Of a stretch of DNA of 8,386 nt, positions 1 through 5,994 are shown one piece after another (position 1 is the stretch's first letter; each line of letters starts with the position of its first letter). Source of the stretch: JBOHCT01 sp050699055 (lineage in GTDB: Bacteria; Actinomycetota; Actinomycetes; Streptosporangiales; JBOHCT01); the NCBI GenBank assembly GCA_050699055.1, contig JBOHCT010000188.1:1-8386 (forward strand). Direction: 5' to 3'. The notes below the pieces were generated by a model, which saw only the letters and a program-made list of their open reading frames with translations, did no database searches and was not told the DNA's origin. Made by a program: the position numbers and the translations under genes.

Positions 1-349
1 ACCGCGCGTGCGCGACGTCCACCGACCGGTCGGCCACCGGTAGCGCCTGGGCGGCGCCGTCCCGTACCGCCACGTTCGCCAATCCCGTCGTACGCCGCCG
101 CGCGACCGCGGCGAGGTCGCGGTGTGGCTCCACGCCGATGACCCGGTCGGCCGTCGCGGCGAACCAGGGGAGGTGGAAGCCGGTGCCACAGCCGATGTCG
201 AGCACGGTCGCTCCCGCCCGGCCACGGATCCCGGCCATCGCCTGCTCGATGGCACCGTCCGGGTCGACCGCCCGGTTCTCCTTCTCGTAGGTCCGCGGGT
301 GGTTCCAGATGTTGGGGCTGGGGCGCGCCCCAGCGGCGACGTCCGGCAC
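1..349 (-). CDS. Class I SAM-dependent methyltransferase (partial, C-terminus off the window)
   Basis: The minus strand is open from a GTG at 349 to the left edge, giving the first 116 residues. The glycine-rich SAM-binding motif I, VLDIGCGTG, is at residues 49-57, and the acidic residue that usually contacts the SAM ribose is in VIGVEPH at 70-76. A segment before it (RPSPNIWNHPRTYEKENRAV, residues 9-28) resembles the N-terminus I recall from actinobacterial methyltransferases of this type. The substrate cannot be told. The GTG at 349 is chosen because it lies 6 nt behind a TACGCT -10 element and no Shine-Dalgarno sequence is present; upstream in-frame codons run into purS. The gene is divergent from purS with only 22 bp between start codons. 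The frame is supported by the continuous motif; the plus-strand reading of this region has no recognisable domain. The general class is secure, the specific function unknown. Confidence 0.85.
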   Translation of the reverse strand, partial: MPDVAAGARPSPNIWNHPRTYEKENRAVDPDGAIEQAMAGIRGRAGATVLDIGCGTGFHLPWFAATADRVIGVEPHRDLAAVARRRTTGLANVAVRDGAAQALPVADRSVDVAHAR

Positions 350-371
350 GCGATCAGCGTACGCTGCCCAC
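336..371 (+). promoter_or_regulatory. Leaderless promoter of the purSQL operon
   Basis: A TACGCT hexamer at 360-365 fits the actinobacterial -10 consensus TANNNT. It is followed by 6 nt (366-371) and then the purS GTG at 372, the exact geometry for transcription starting on the first base of the start codon. A weak -35 (GCGACG, 336-341, sharing the GAC core of TTGACA) sits 18 bp upstream. No ribosome-binding site is visible before the GTG. This is inferred from spacing, not from a mapped transcript. Confidence 0.6.
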
Positions 372-383
372 GTGCCCAGCCAG
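350..383 (-). promoter_or_regulatory. Leaderless promoter of the divergent methyltransferase gene
   Basis: Read on the minus strand, TACGCT (plus coordinates 361 down to 356) is followed by 6 nt (355-350) and the GTG at 349. It shares six of its bases with the palindrome AGCGTACGCT (356-365), which also supplies the purS -10 element. A possible weak -35 (CTGGCT, 383-378) lies 16 bp away, so promoter strength is uncertain. Confidence 0.55.
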
Positions 384-629
384 ATGACCCGAGTCGTCGT
401 CGAGGTCATGCTCAAGCCCGAGCTGCTCGACCCTCAAGGCAAGGCGCTGCAGGCAGCACTCGACCGGCAGGGATTCGCAGACGTCTCGTCGGTGCGCCAG
501 GGCAAGCGGTTCGAGCTGGAGCTGAGCGAAACCTCGACCGAGACGGCCGTCGAACGTGTACGTACGATGGCCGAGACACTGTTGGCCAACCCGGTCATCG
601 AGGACTTCACCGTCCGGGCCGGGGAGTGA
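372..629 (+). CDS. purS: PurS, small subunit of phosphoribosylformylglycinamidine synthase
   Basis: PurS is the non-catalytic small subunit that holds PurQ and PurL together and helps pass ammonia from the glutaminase to the synthase during conversion of FGAR to FGAM in cytosolic purine synthesis. From the GTG the protein has 85 residues; from the ATG at 384 it has 81, both usual for the family. The family pattern RVVVEVMLKPELLDPQG opens it, with a central VRQGKRFELEL strand and a C-terminal NPVIEDF segment. I prefer GTG 372 because it sits 6 nt behind a TACGCT -10 element (leaderless start); ATG 384 has no Shine-Dalgarno sequence either and remains possible. A longer reading from ATG 309 would overlap the methyltransferase and is rejected. 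It is followed after 26 bp by purQ, probably on the same mRNA. Confidence 0.93.
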   Translation: MPSQMTRVVVEVMLKPELLDPQGKALQAALDRQGFADVSSVRQGKRFELELSETSTETAVERVRTMAETLLANPVIEDFTVRAGE

Positions 630-655
630 CCGCCGCCGGCTCGGAGCTTTCCCAT

Positions 656-1327
656 ATGCGTGTAGGTGTGGTGACCTTTCCCGGGTCGCTCGACGATCGC
701 GACGCACGCCGTGCCGCGCGCCGCGCCGGAGCCGAAGCGGTCCAGCTCTGGCACGCGGACACCGTGCTGGACGTCGATGCGGTCGTCCTTCCCGGCGGAT
801 TCTCGTACGGCGATTACCTGCGGTGCGGGGCCATCGCCCGGCTCGCGCCCGTGATGTCCGCGGTGATCGAACAGGCGGAGCGAGGGCTGCCGGTACTCGG
901 CATCTGCAACGGCTTCCAGGTGCTCTGCGAGGCCCATCTGCTCCCGGGCGCGCTGGTCCGCAACGACGCCATGCGCTTCGTCTGCCGGGACCAGCGGCTC
1001 CGGGTCGAGCGCGTCGACACCGCATGGACCTCGACATACCGGCCCGGTCAGGAGCTGCGCATCCCACTGAAGTCCGGGGAGGGCGCGTACATCGCTGACG
1101 ACGACACGCTGGCCCGGCTCGAGGGCGAGGGCCGGGTGGTCGCCCGCTACTCAGACGACCCGAACGGGTCGGCGCGCGGCATCGCCGGTGTCTGCAACGA
1201 GCGCGGCAACATCGTGGGGTTGATGCCCCACCCCGAGCACGCCGTCGACCCGTTGACCGGACCGTCGGGCGACGGGCTCGGTGTCTTCACGTCCGTCCTG
1301 GCCAGCCGCGCAGTGAGCGCCGGCTGA
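656..1327 (+). CDS. purQ: PurQ, glutaminase subunit of phosphoribosylformylglycinamidine synthase
   Basis: PurQ is the class I (triad) glutamine amidotransferase that releases ammonia from glutamine for the PurL synthase. The protein has 223 residues, normal for bacterial PurQ. Visible features are the N-terminal VGVVTFPGS, the oxyanion-region PGGFSYGDYLR (46-56), the nucleophile elbow GICNGFQ with catalytic Cys84, and PHPEH with the other triad members His192 and Glu194. The start is ATG 656, with GGAG at 643-646 spaced 9 nt away; an in-frame GTG at 626 overlapping the purS stop would add ten residues unlike the family. The frame stays open upstream to 122 only because of base composition. 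Its stop TGA shares its last base with the ATG of purL, which implies translational coupling. Confidence 0.97.
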   Translation: MRVGVVTFPGSLDDRDARRAARRAGAEAVQLWHADTVLDVDAVVLPGGFSYGDYLRCGAIARLAPVMSAVIEQAERGLPVLGICNGFQVLCEAHLLPGALVRNDAMRFVCRDQRLRVERVDTAWTSTYRPGQELRIPLKSGEGAYIADDDTLARLEGEGRVVARYSDDPNGSARGIAGVCNERGNIVGLMPHPEHAVDPLTGPSGDGLGVFTSVLASRAVSAG

Positions 1328-3582
1328 TGACCAGCGTTGCGCAGGACGTGGATACCGTTGCCCGGGCGGAGCGCTCCTCGGATGCCGAGCAGCCGTACGC
1401 CGCGCTGGGGTTGACCGAGGACGAGTACGCGCGCATCCGCGAGATCCTCGGCCGACGGCCCACGGCGAGCGAGCTGGCCATGTACTCGGTGATGTGGAGC
1501 GAGCACTGCTCCTACAAGTCCAGCAAGGTGTACCTGCGCGAGTTCGGCGCCAGCGCGCCGGCGAGCGATGCGCTCATGGTCGGCATCGGCGAGAACGCGG
1601 GCGTGGTCGACATCGGCCAGGGGTACGCCGTCACGTTCAAGGCCGAGTCGCACAACCACCCCTCCTACGTCGAGCCGTACCAGGGGGCGGCGACGGGTGT
1701 GGGCGGCATCGTGCGCGACATCCTCGCCATGGGCGCCCGGCCGGTCGGGGTGATGGACTCGCTGCGGTTCGGACCCGCCAACGCGGCCGACACCGCGCGG
1801 GTGCTTCCCGGCGTGGTCGCCGGGGTCGGCGGGTACGGCAACTGCCTCGGGCTACCGAACGTCGGCGGCGAGGTCTCGTTCGACCCGTGCTACGCGGGCA
1901 ACCCGCTTGTGAATGCGCTGTGCGTCGGCCTCATGCGACACGAGGACCTCACTCTCGCCGCCGCGCCCGGCCCTGGGAACAAGGTCGTCCTGCTCGGCGC
2001 CAGGACCGGCGGTGACGGGATCGGCGGCGCGTCCGTGCTCGCGTCCGCGTCGTTCGAGGCGGCCGGCCAGGCGAAGCGGCCGAGCGTGCAGATCGGTGAC
2101 CCGTTCACCGAGAAGCTGCTGATCGAGTGCTGCCTCGCGCTGTTCCGCGCGGGGCTCGTCGTCGGCCTCGCGGACCTGGGCGCCGCCGGCCTGTCCTGCG
2201 CGACCAGCGAGCTGGCGTCGGCGGGCGCGGGCGGCATGGACGTCGTGCTGGACGACGTGCCGCTGCGCGACCCCTCGCTCACGCCGGCGGAGATCCTGAT
2301 GAGCGAGTCGCAGGAACGCATGATGGCGGTCGTCGACCCCGCCCGCGTGGACGACCTGCTCGCCGTCTGCGCTACCTGGGACGTCGAGGCGACCGTCGTC
2401 GGGACCGTCACCGATACCGGCCGGTTACGGATCTCCTGGCGTGACCAGGCGGTCGTGGACGTGCCGCCGCGCACGGTCGCACACGAGGGCCCGCGGTACG
2501 ACCGCCCGTCGGTCCGGCCGCCCGCACCCGCGCACTCCCGCCGGGCCGCACCTGCTCATCCCCGCACCGGGGACGAGCTGCGCGACGCGGTGCTCCGGCT
2601 CGTCGGCTCACCTGAGCTCGCAAGCAAGCGGTGGGTAACCAGCCAGTACGACAGGTACGTGCTCGGCGACACGGTGCTCGCCGCGCCCGACGACGCCGGT
2701 GTGCTCCGTGTCGACGAGGACACCGGGCTGGGCCTCGCGCTCTCCCTCGATGGGAACGGGCGCTACTGCGCGCTCGACCCGTACGCCGGGGCGCAGCTGG
2801 TGCTCGCGGAGGCGTACCGCAACGTCGCGGTGAAGGGCGCGCGGCCGCTCGCCGTGACCGACTGCCTGAACTTCGGCAGCCCGGAGGACCCGGCCGTGAT
2901 GTGGCAGTTCGCGGAGACCGTACGCGGCCTGGCCGACGCGTGTTTCGACCTGGGCGTGCCGGTCACCGGCGGCAACGTCAGCTTCTACAACCAGACGGGT
3001 GACACACCGATCCACCCGACACCGGTGCTCGGCGTCCTCGGCGTCCTCGACGACGTGACGAAGCGCCTGCCGCTGTCGTTCACCGAGCCGGGCGCCCGGG
3101 TGTTCCTGCTGGGCGAGACGCGCGACGAGCTCGGCGGCTCCGCGTGGGCGCAGGCCGTCCATGGGCACCTTGGTGGGTCGCCGCCGCGGGTCGACCTGGC
3201 AGCCGAGCGGGCCCTCGGCGAGGTCATGCGGAAGGTGGCCGAGCGCGGCATCGCGGTCGCCGCGCATGACCTGTCCGCGGGCGGGCTCGTCCAGGCGCTC
3301 GCCGAGTCGTGCCTCGCGGGAGGCACCGGCGTACGGGTGACCGTCCCCGCCGGGCTGGACCCGTTCGTCGCGCTGTTCAGCGAGTCCGCCCCCCGCGCGG
3401 TCGTGGCCGTGCCATCCGGGAGTACGGGCGACTTCGCCGAGCTGTGCGACCGGTTCGGGGTCACGTACGCGCTTCTCGGCGAGACGGGCGGTGACGAGCT
3501 GGCCGTCGAGGGACAGTTCGCCATTGCCCTCACCGAGCTGCGCGCCGCGCACGAGGGGGCCCTGCCCGCCCTGTTCGGCTAG
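1327..3582 (+). CDS. purL: PurL, synthase subunit of phosphoribosylformylglycinamidine synthase
   Basis: PurL is the ATP-dependent subunit that amidates FGAR to FGAM with ammonia from PurQ. At 751 residues it is the 'small' PurL type that needs PurS and PurQ, both encoded just upstream. It contains two repeated AIR-synthase-like halves. In the first are MWSEHCSYKSS (catalytic-region His60), ESHNHPS (107-113), the nucleotide-binding GAATGVGGIVRDI (120-132) and GARPV. The second half has NVAVKGARPL (499-508), TDCLNFG (511-517), GGNVSFYNQT (548-557) and AAHDLSAGG (645-653). A proline-rich linker near 394-412 joins the halves. The start overlaps the purQ stop as TGATG, so translation is probably coupled. 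The TAG stop overlaps the stop of the oxidoreductase gene on the other strand, leaving no room for a terminator between them. No key residue appears missing. Confidence 0.97.
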   Translation: MTSVAQDVDTVARAERSSDAEQPYAALGLTEDEYARIREILGRRPTASELAMYSVMWSEHCSYKSSKVYLREFGASAPASDALMVGIGENAGVVDIGQGYAVTFKAESHNHPSYVEPYQGAATGVGGIVRDILAMGARPVGVMDSLRFGPANAADTARVLPGVVAGVGGYGNCLGLPNVGGEVSFDPCYAGNPLVNALCVGLMRHEDLTLAAAPGPGNKVVLLGARTGGDGIGGASVLASASFEAAGQAKRPSVQIGDPFTEKLLIECCLALFRAGLVVGLADLGAAGLSCATSELASAGAGGMDVVLDDVPLRDPSLTPAEILMSESQERMMAVVDPARVDDLLAVCATWDVEATVVGTVTDTGRLRISWRDQAVVDVPPRTVAHEGPRYDRPSVRPPAPAHSRRAAPAHPRTGDELRDAVLRLVGSPELASKRWVTSQYDRYVLGDTVLAAPDDAGVLRVDEDTGLGLALSLDGNGRYCALDPYAGAQLVLAEAYRNVAVKGARPLAVTDCLNFGSPEDPAVMWQFAETVRGLADACFDLGVPVTGGNVSFYNQTGDTPIHPTPVLGVLGVLDDVTKRLPLSFTEPGARVFLLGETRDELGGSAWAQAVHGHLGGSPPRVDLAAERALGEVMRKVAERGIAVAAHDLSAGGLVQALAESCLAGGTGVRVTVPAGLDPFVALFSESAPRAVVAVPSGSTGDFAELCDRFGVTYALLGETGGDELAVEGQFAIALTELRAAHEGALPALFG

Positions 3583-4454
3583 GCCGCCTTCGTGATGAGC
3601 TCGTCGGTAACCCACCGTGCGACGTCGGCCGGGTAGGGCGCCGGCAGTCCGAGGACGATGTGCTGGAGGCCCGCGTCGATCGCTTCGCCGACCGCGTCCC
3701 GGGTGACGCCGGGCTCGTCGTAGGAAACGGGCAGGTGGATCGAGCGGGTGATCGTGGCGGGATCGCGGCCGATCTCGGCGCAGTAGCGGTCCAGCACTGC
3801 GCTGCGGCTGACGACGTCGTCGATGTCGCCGCCGGGGATGTTCCACAGGTCGGCGTGCTCGGCGACCACGCGCAGGGTTGCGGATGCGCGCCCACCAATG
3901 AGGATCGGCGGGTGGGGCCGCTGGATCGGTTTGGGGTTGTCGAACGCGCCGGTGAGCTGGACGTAGCTGCCGTCAAAGTCGAACGGTTCGGTCTCGGTCC
4001 ACAGCCGCCGGATCACCGTGCACGCTTCGGCGAGGCTCCCCACGGCGTGGGCAGGGTCGTGGAAGGGCAGACCGTGTGCTTCGTACTCGCGCCTGGCCCA
4101 CGGGATGTCGGGTCGGGAGCCTACGCCGATACCGAAGTCGAGCCGTCCGCTGGAGACGACGTCGACGGTCGCTGCGATCTTGGCCAGCATCGCGGGTGGA
4201 CGAAACCTGTTGCTCGTCACGAGCAGGCCGAGGCGCAGCCGTTCGGTGTGTGCGGCGAGCGCAGAGAGCAGCGTCCATCCTTCGTAGACCGGTCCGTTCA
4301 GGTCGCCGGCGATCGGCATGAGGTGATCGAACAGCCACGCGTGCTCGATCTCCGGGATCGTGTCCGCCTCGCGCCAGACCCGCAGGACGTCGTGGTAGTC
4401 GACCTGCATAGGGGCGGTCATGATCCCGAAACGAGGGCTGGGTGCGTGTGACAT
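3579..4454 (-). CDS. LLM-class (luciferase-like, probably F420-dependent) oxidoreductase
   Basis: The 291-residue product has the pattern of the luciferase-like monooxygenase superfamily, a single TIM barrel that binds F420 or FMN. Seen are FGIMTAP at the first strand, HAWLFDHLMPIAG (39-51), AAHTERLRLGLLVTSNRFRPP (67-87), the SSGRLDFGIGVGSRP loop (101-115), and HPPILIGGRASATLRVVAEHADLWN (181-205). These resemble actinobacterial F420-dependent oxidoreductases, but the cofactor is inferred from family resemblance and the substrate is unknown. The ATG at 4454 is chosen from family alignment and a plausible AAAGGA site about 11 nt upstream; the open frame continues to 4655 through the operators and tetR start, which cannot be coding. 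The gene is divergent from a tetR gene and tail-to-tail with purL, sharing the palindrome CTAG for both stop codons. Control by the TetR protein is likely. Confidence 0.88.
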   Translation of the reverse strand: MSHAPSPRFGIMTAPMQVDYHDVLRVWREADTIPEIEHAWLFDHLMPIAGDLNGPVYEGWTLLSALAAHTERLRLGLLVTSNRFRPPAMLAKIAATVDVVSSGRLDFGIGVGSRPDIPWARREYEAHGLPFHDPAHAVGSLAEACTVIRRLWTETEPFDFDGSYVQLTGAFDNPKPIQRPHPPILIGGRASATLRVVAEHADLWNIPGGDIDDVVSRSAVLDRYCAEIGRDPATITRSIHLPVSYDEPGVTRDAVGEAIDAGLQHIVLGLPAPYPADVARWVTDELITKAA

Positions 4455-4491
4455 GGAGTCATCGGTCCTTTCCGGGATGGCACAATGAATT

Positions 4492-4504
4492 GGAACGTTG
4501 TTCC
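4492..4504. promoter_or_regulatory. TetR operator site 1
   Basis: GGAACGTTGTTCC is a perfect 5-bp inverted repeat (GGAAC/GTTCC) around a 3-bp centre. It covers the predicted transcription start of the oxidoreductase gene and overlaps a candidate -35 (TTGGAA, 4490-4495) of tetR. Short palindromes of this kind next to a tetR gene are the usual target of its product. It differs from site 2 by a single base, with centres 24 bp apart. Confidence 0.75.
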
Positions 4505-4508
4505 GGTA

Positions 4509-4537
4509 ACTATATGGAACATTGTTCCGCTTGGCAA
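4509..4537 (-). promoter_or_regulatory. Promoter of the LLM oxidoreductase gene
   Basis: On the minus strand a -35 TTGCCA (4537-4532, 5 of 6 to TTGACA) and a -10 TATAGT (4514-4509, 5 of 6 to TATAAT) are separated by 17 bp, the best sigma-70-type promoter in the window. Transcription would start near 4502, leaving a leader of roughly 48 nt with a ribosome-binding site before the ATG at 4454. The spacer holds one whole palindromic operator and the start region holds the other. Confidence 0.75.
4516..4528. promoter_or_regulatory. TetR operator site 2
   Basis: GGAACATTGTTCC is the second copy, identical to site 1 except A for G at the centre. It lies wholly inside the 17-bp spacer between -35 and -10 of the oxidoreductase promoter, so a bound repressor would block RNA polymerase. 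It also overlaps the likely -10/start region for tetR (TATATG 4511-4516 or TATGGA 4513-4518), which suggests autoregulation. Confidence 0.75.
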
Positions 4538-4561
4538 GCTGGTAGTGAAGGGAGCGGCGCC

Positions 4562-5152
4562 GTGAACGACAGCGACGTGGCCGCGGGTCGTACAGCCCGC
4601 CCTCAGCGGGCGGACGCCCGCCGCAACAAAGAGGCTCTGCTCGACGCCGCCGCAACGGTCTTCGTCACGTCAGGAGTCGAAACGCCGGTACGCGACGTCG
4701 CGGCAAAGGCCGGCGTCGGGACCGGTACGATCTATCGCCACTTCCCGACTCGAGCGGACCTCGTCATCGCCGTCTACCGGCACCAAGTCGATGCCTGCGC
4801 CGAAGCCGGGCCGGCGCTGCTCGCGAGCAGCAGCACACCGTACGCCGCGCTCACGCAGTGGATCGATCTCTTCGTCGACTTCCTGGTCACCAAGCACGGA
4901 CTCGCCGCCGTGCTGCAGTCCGACAACGCCGGCTTCGACGCGCTGCACGCCTACTTCCTCGACCGGCTTCTGCCCGTGTGTGCCCAGCTGCTGGACGCCG
5001 CGGCTGCTTCCGGCGAGATTCGAACCGAGCTGGAGGCGTACGAACTCATGCGAGGCGTCGGGAACCTCTGCATAGGCGCGGAAGTCGACCACCACTACGA
5101 CGCGCGTCGACTGGTCGGTGTCCTCATCGCAGGACTACGACGACCGCACTAA
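4562..5152 (+). CDS. TetR/AcrR-family transcriptional repressor
   Basis: The 196-residue product has an N-terminal TetR DNA-binding domain: RNKEALLDAAATVFVTSG (helix 1, about 21-38), then the helix-turn-helix PVRDVAAKAGVGTGTIYRHFPTR (about 42-64). The C-terminal part (about 70-196), including the WIDLFVDFLVTKHGLA and YELMRGVGNLCIGAE stretches, is the ligand-binding and dimerisation domain and resembles many actinobacterial TetR proteins; the ligand cannot be predicted. The GTG at 4562 is chosen because GAAGGGAG (4547-4554) lies 7 nt upstream; the open frame reaches back to 4442 only across the operators. It is divergent from the oxidoreductase gene and most likely represses that gene and itself through the two GGAAC-N3-GTTCC sites. 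Its own promoter is weak by eye (TTGGAA-17-TATGGA). The uma2 remnant converges on it with 36 bp between stops. Confidence 0.92.
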   Translation: MNDSDVAAGRTARPQRADARRNKEALLDAAATVFVTSGVETPVRDVAAKAGVGTGTIYRHFPTRADLVIAVYRHQVDACAEAGPALLASSSTPYAALTQWIDLFVDFLVTKHGLAAVLQSDNAGFDALHAYFLDRLLPVCAQLLDAAAASGEIRTELEAYELMRGVGNLCIGAEVDHHYDARRLVGVLIAGLRRPH

Positions 5153-5188
5153 CTACCGGGGTCCAGTTTCGGCGGCGTCGGCCGGTTG

Positions 5189-5800
5189 TCAGGCGACCAG
5201 GTCGACCGGGCGGAAGGTCACCGGGTACGGCTGCTCGCCCGACACGCTCGCGCCGCCCGAGGCGCGCGCGACCTCTACGTACCGCCCGGCATCGTTCAGC
5301 TCCACAACCGTCGCGGCGGGCTCATCGGGATCGACGATCCAGTACGACGGCACCCGGATGCGCTCGTACAGGTTGCGTTTGGTCACCGGGTCGTATCCGC
5401 GATTAGAGGGCGAGAGCACCTCGACCGCGAGCAGTGGCGGGTCGCTGTCGTCGCGAGGCAACACGAGGACGTCGGGCTCCACCTGGCTGTTCGGTCCGGC
5501 ATCCACGTCGAACGGCGCGACGAGCACCTCGAGATGGCCGGGCAGCGTGTTGAAGCGCGTCGTTGTCAGCGTTGTCAGGGCGCGCTGGTGGATGCGTCTT
5601 GGTGGGGGGCTCAAGACGATGACCCCGTCGACGAGCTCATGGCGTCTGCCGTCGTCCGGCAGCGCATCGACGTCCTCGACGTCGAAGCCGCCATCGCGGT
5701 TCAGGTAGATGGTGCCCTCGGTCTACACCGCCGCCTCGGGCGGATAGGCAAGCAGGTCGGCGACCGTCACCGCGTCGTACGCACTGGTCATGGCTGTCAT
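5189..5800 (-). pseudogene. Uma2-family (PD-(D/E)XK) nuclease-like gene with an internal stop
   Basis: From ATG 5800 (GGAG 5 nt upstream) the frame reads 203 codons with one interruption, a TAG at codon 26 (5725-5723). Everything after it is intact Uma2: VEDVDALPDDG (41-51), HELVDGVIVLSPPP (54-67), VEPDVLVL with Asp110, LAVEVLSPSNR with Glu127, Lys141, and the hallmark PSYWIVDPD (151-159). Asp110, Glu127 and Lys141 are the expected PD-(D/E)XK residues. Uma2 proteins are common in actinobacteria and cyanobacteria; their biological role is unclear. The stop could be a TAC to TAG change. No ATG or GTG follows in frame before the domain; the first TTG (codon 63, 5614) would lose the opening strand. 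Alternatives are a sequencing error, readthrough, or initiation at a rare codon. Family assignment is firm, the pseudogene status less so. Confidence 0.78.
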
Positions 5801-5823
5801 CGTGACTCCACTCGCTGAACACC

Positions 5824-5829
5824 TGTCAA
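5824..5829 (-). promoter_or_regulatory. Possible -35 element upstream of the uma2 remnant
   Basis: The minus strand has an exact TTGACA here, 23 nt before the ATG at 5800. No convincing -10 follows at 16-18 bp (the hexamer at 17 bp is GTCACG), so this may be chance or part of a decayed promoter. Confidence 0.25.
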
Positions 5830-5860
5830 GCCTGGCCTAGTTCGCCCGACCGTGCCGGCG

Positions 5861-5869
5861 TTGTCCACA
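5861..5869 (+). other. Single DnaA-box match (TTGTCCACA)
   Basis: TTGTCCACA equals the consensus DnaA box of high-GC actinobacteria. It lies in the non-coding stretch 5801-5994 between the uma2 remnant and the SCP-like gene. Only one exact copy is visible; a 6-of-9 match (TGTTCCACT, 5911-5919) is too weak to count. One box is not an origin; binding of DnaA here is possible but unproven. Confidence 0.35.
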
Positions 5870-5924
5870 GGGGCGGGGCGGCGCGCCTCCCACCGGTCGC
5901 CATGCGGGCGTGTTCCACTGGGAT

Positions 5925-5967
5925 AACGCCGGATGCGAGGCAGGGGAAGGGCCTCGCACCCGGCGTT
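5925..5967. repeat. 17-bp inverted repeat (hairpin), possible terminator or leader element
   Basis: The arms 5925-5941 and 5951-5967 pair over 17 bp with one A/C mismatch, around a 9-nt purine-rich loop (AGGGGAAGG). The stem starts AACGCCGG and ends CCGGCGTT. No T-run follows on either strand, so it would be an L-shaped, U-less terminator of the type proposed for actinobacteria, if it is one. It ends 27 bp before the SCP-like start and could isolate the purF unit from upstream transcription. The rest of 5801-5994 shows only the DnaA-box match and the possible -35. Confidence 0.6.
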
Positions 5968-5994
5968 TCCAACCGTCTCCGGCACACTGGACGG

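Noticed and set aside
122..655. N-terminal extension of purQ in the same open frame
   Set aside because: It would run through the methyltransferase region and all of purS; the purQ ATG at 656 has a GGAG site and the family-typical N-terminus.
2608..3846. 412-residue open frame on the minus strand across the second half of purL
   Set aside because: It is a composition-driven antisense frame: the plus strand encodes a full, motif-rich PurL, while this frame is Arg/Pro/Gly-rich with no recognisable domain.
3660..4451. 263-residue open frame on the plus strand opposite the oxidoreductase
   Set aside because: The minus strand carries the recognisable luciferase-like protein; the opposite frame has no family pattern and no ribosome-binding site.
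4442..4561. N-terminal extension of tetR to an upstream ATG
   Set aside because: It would translate the operators and the oxidoreductase promoter; GTG 4562 has an excellent ribosome-binding site and gives the usual TetR length.
5153..5188. Terminator between the converging tetR and uma2 remnant
   Set aside because: The 36-bp gap has no convincing inverted repeat.
5801..5994. Purine riboswitch or other known riboswitch upstream of the purF unit
   Set aside because: Only a simple hairpin is seen; there is no three-way junction or conserved purine-aptamer core.
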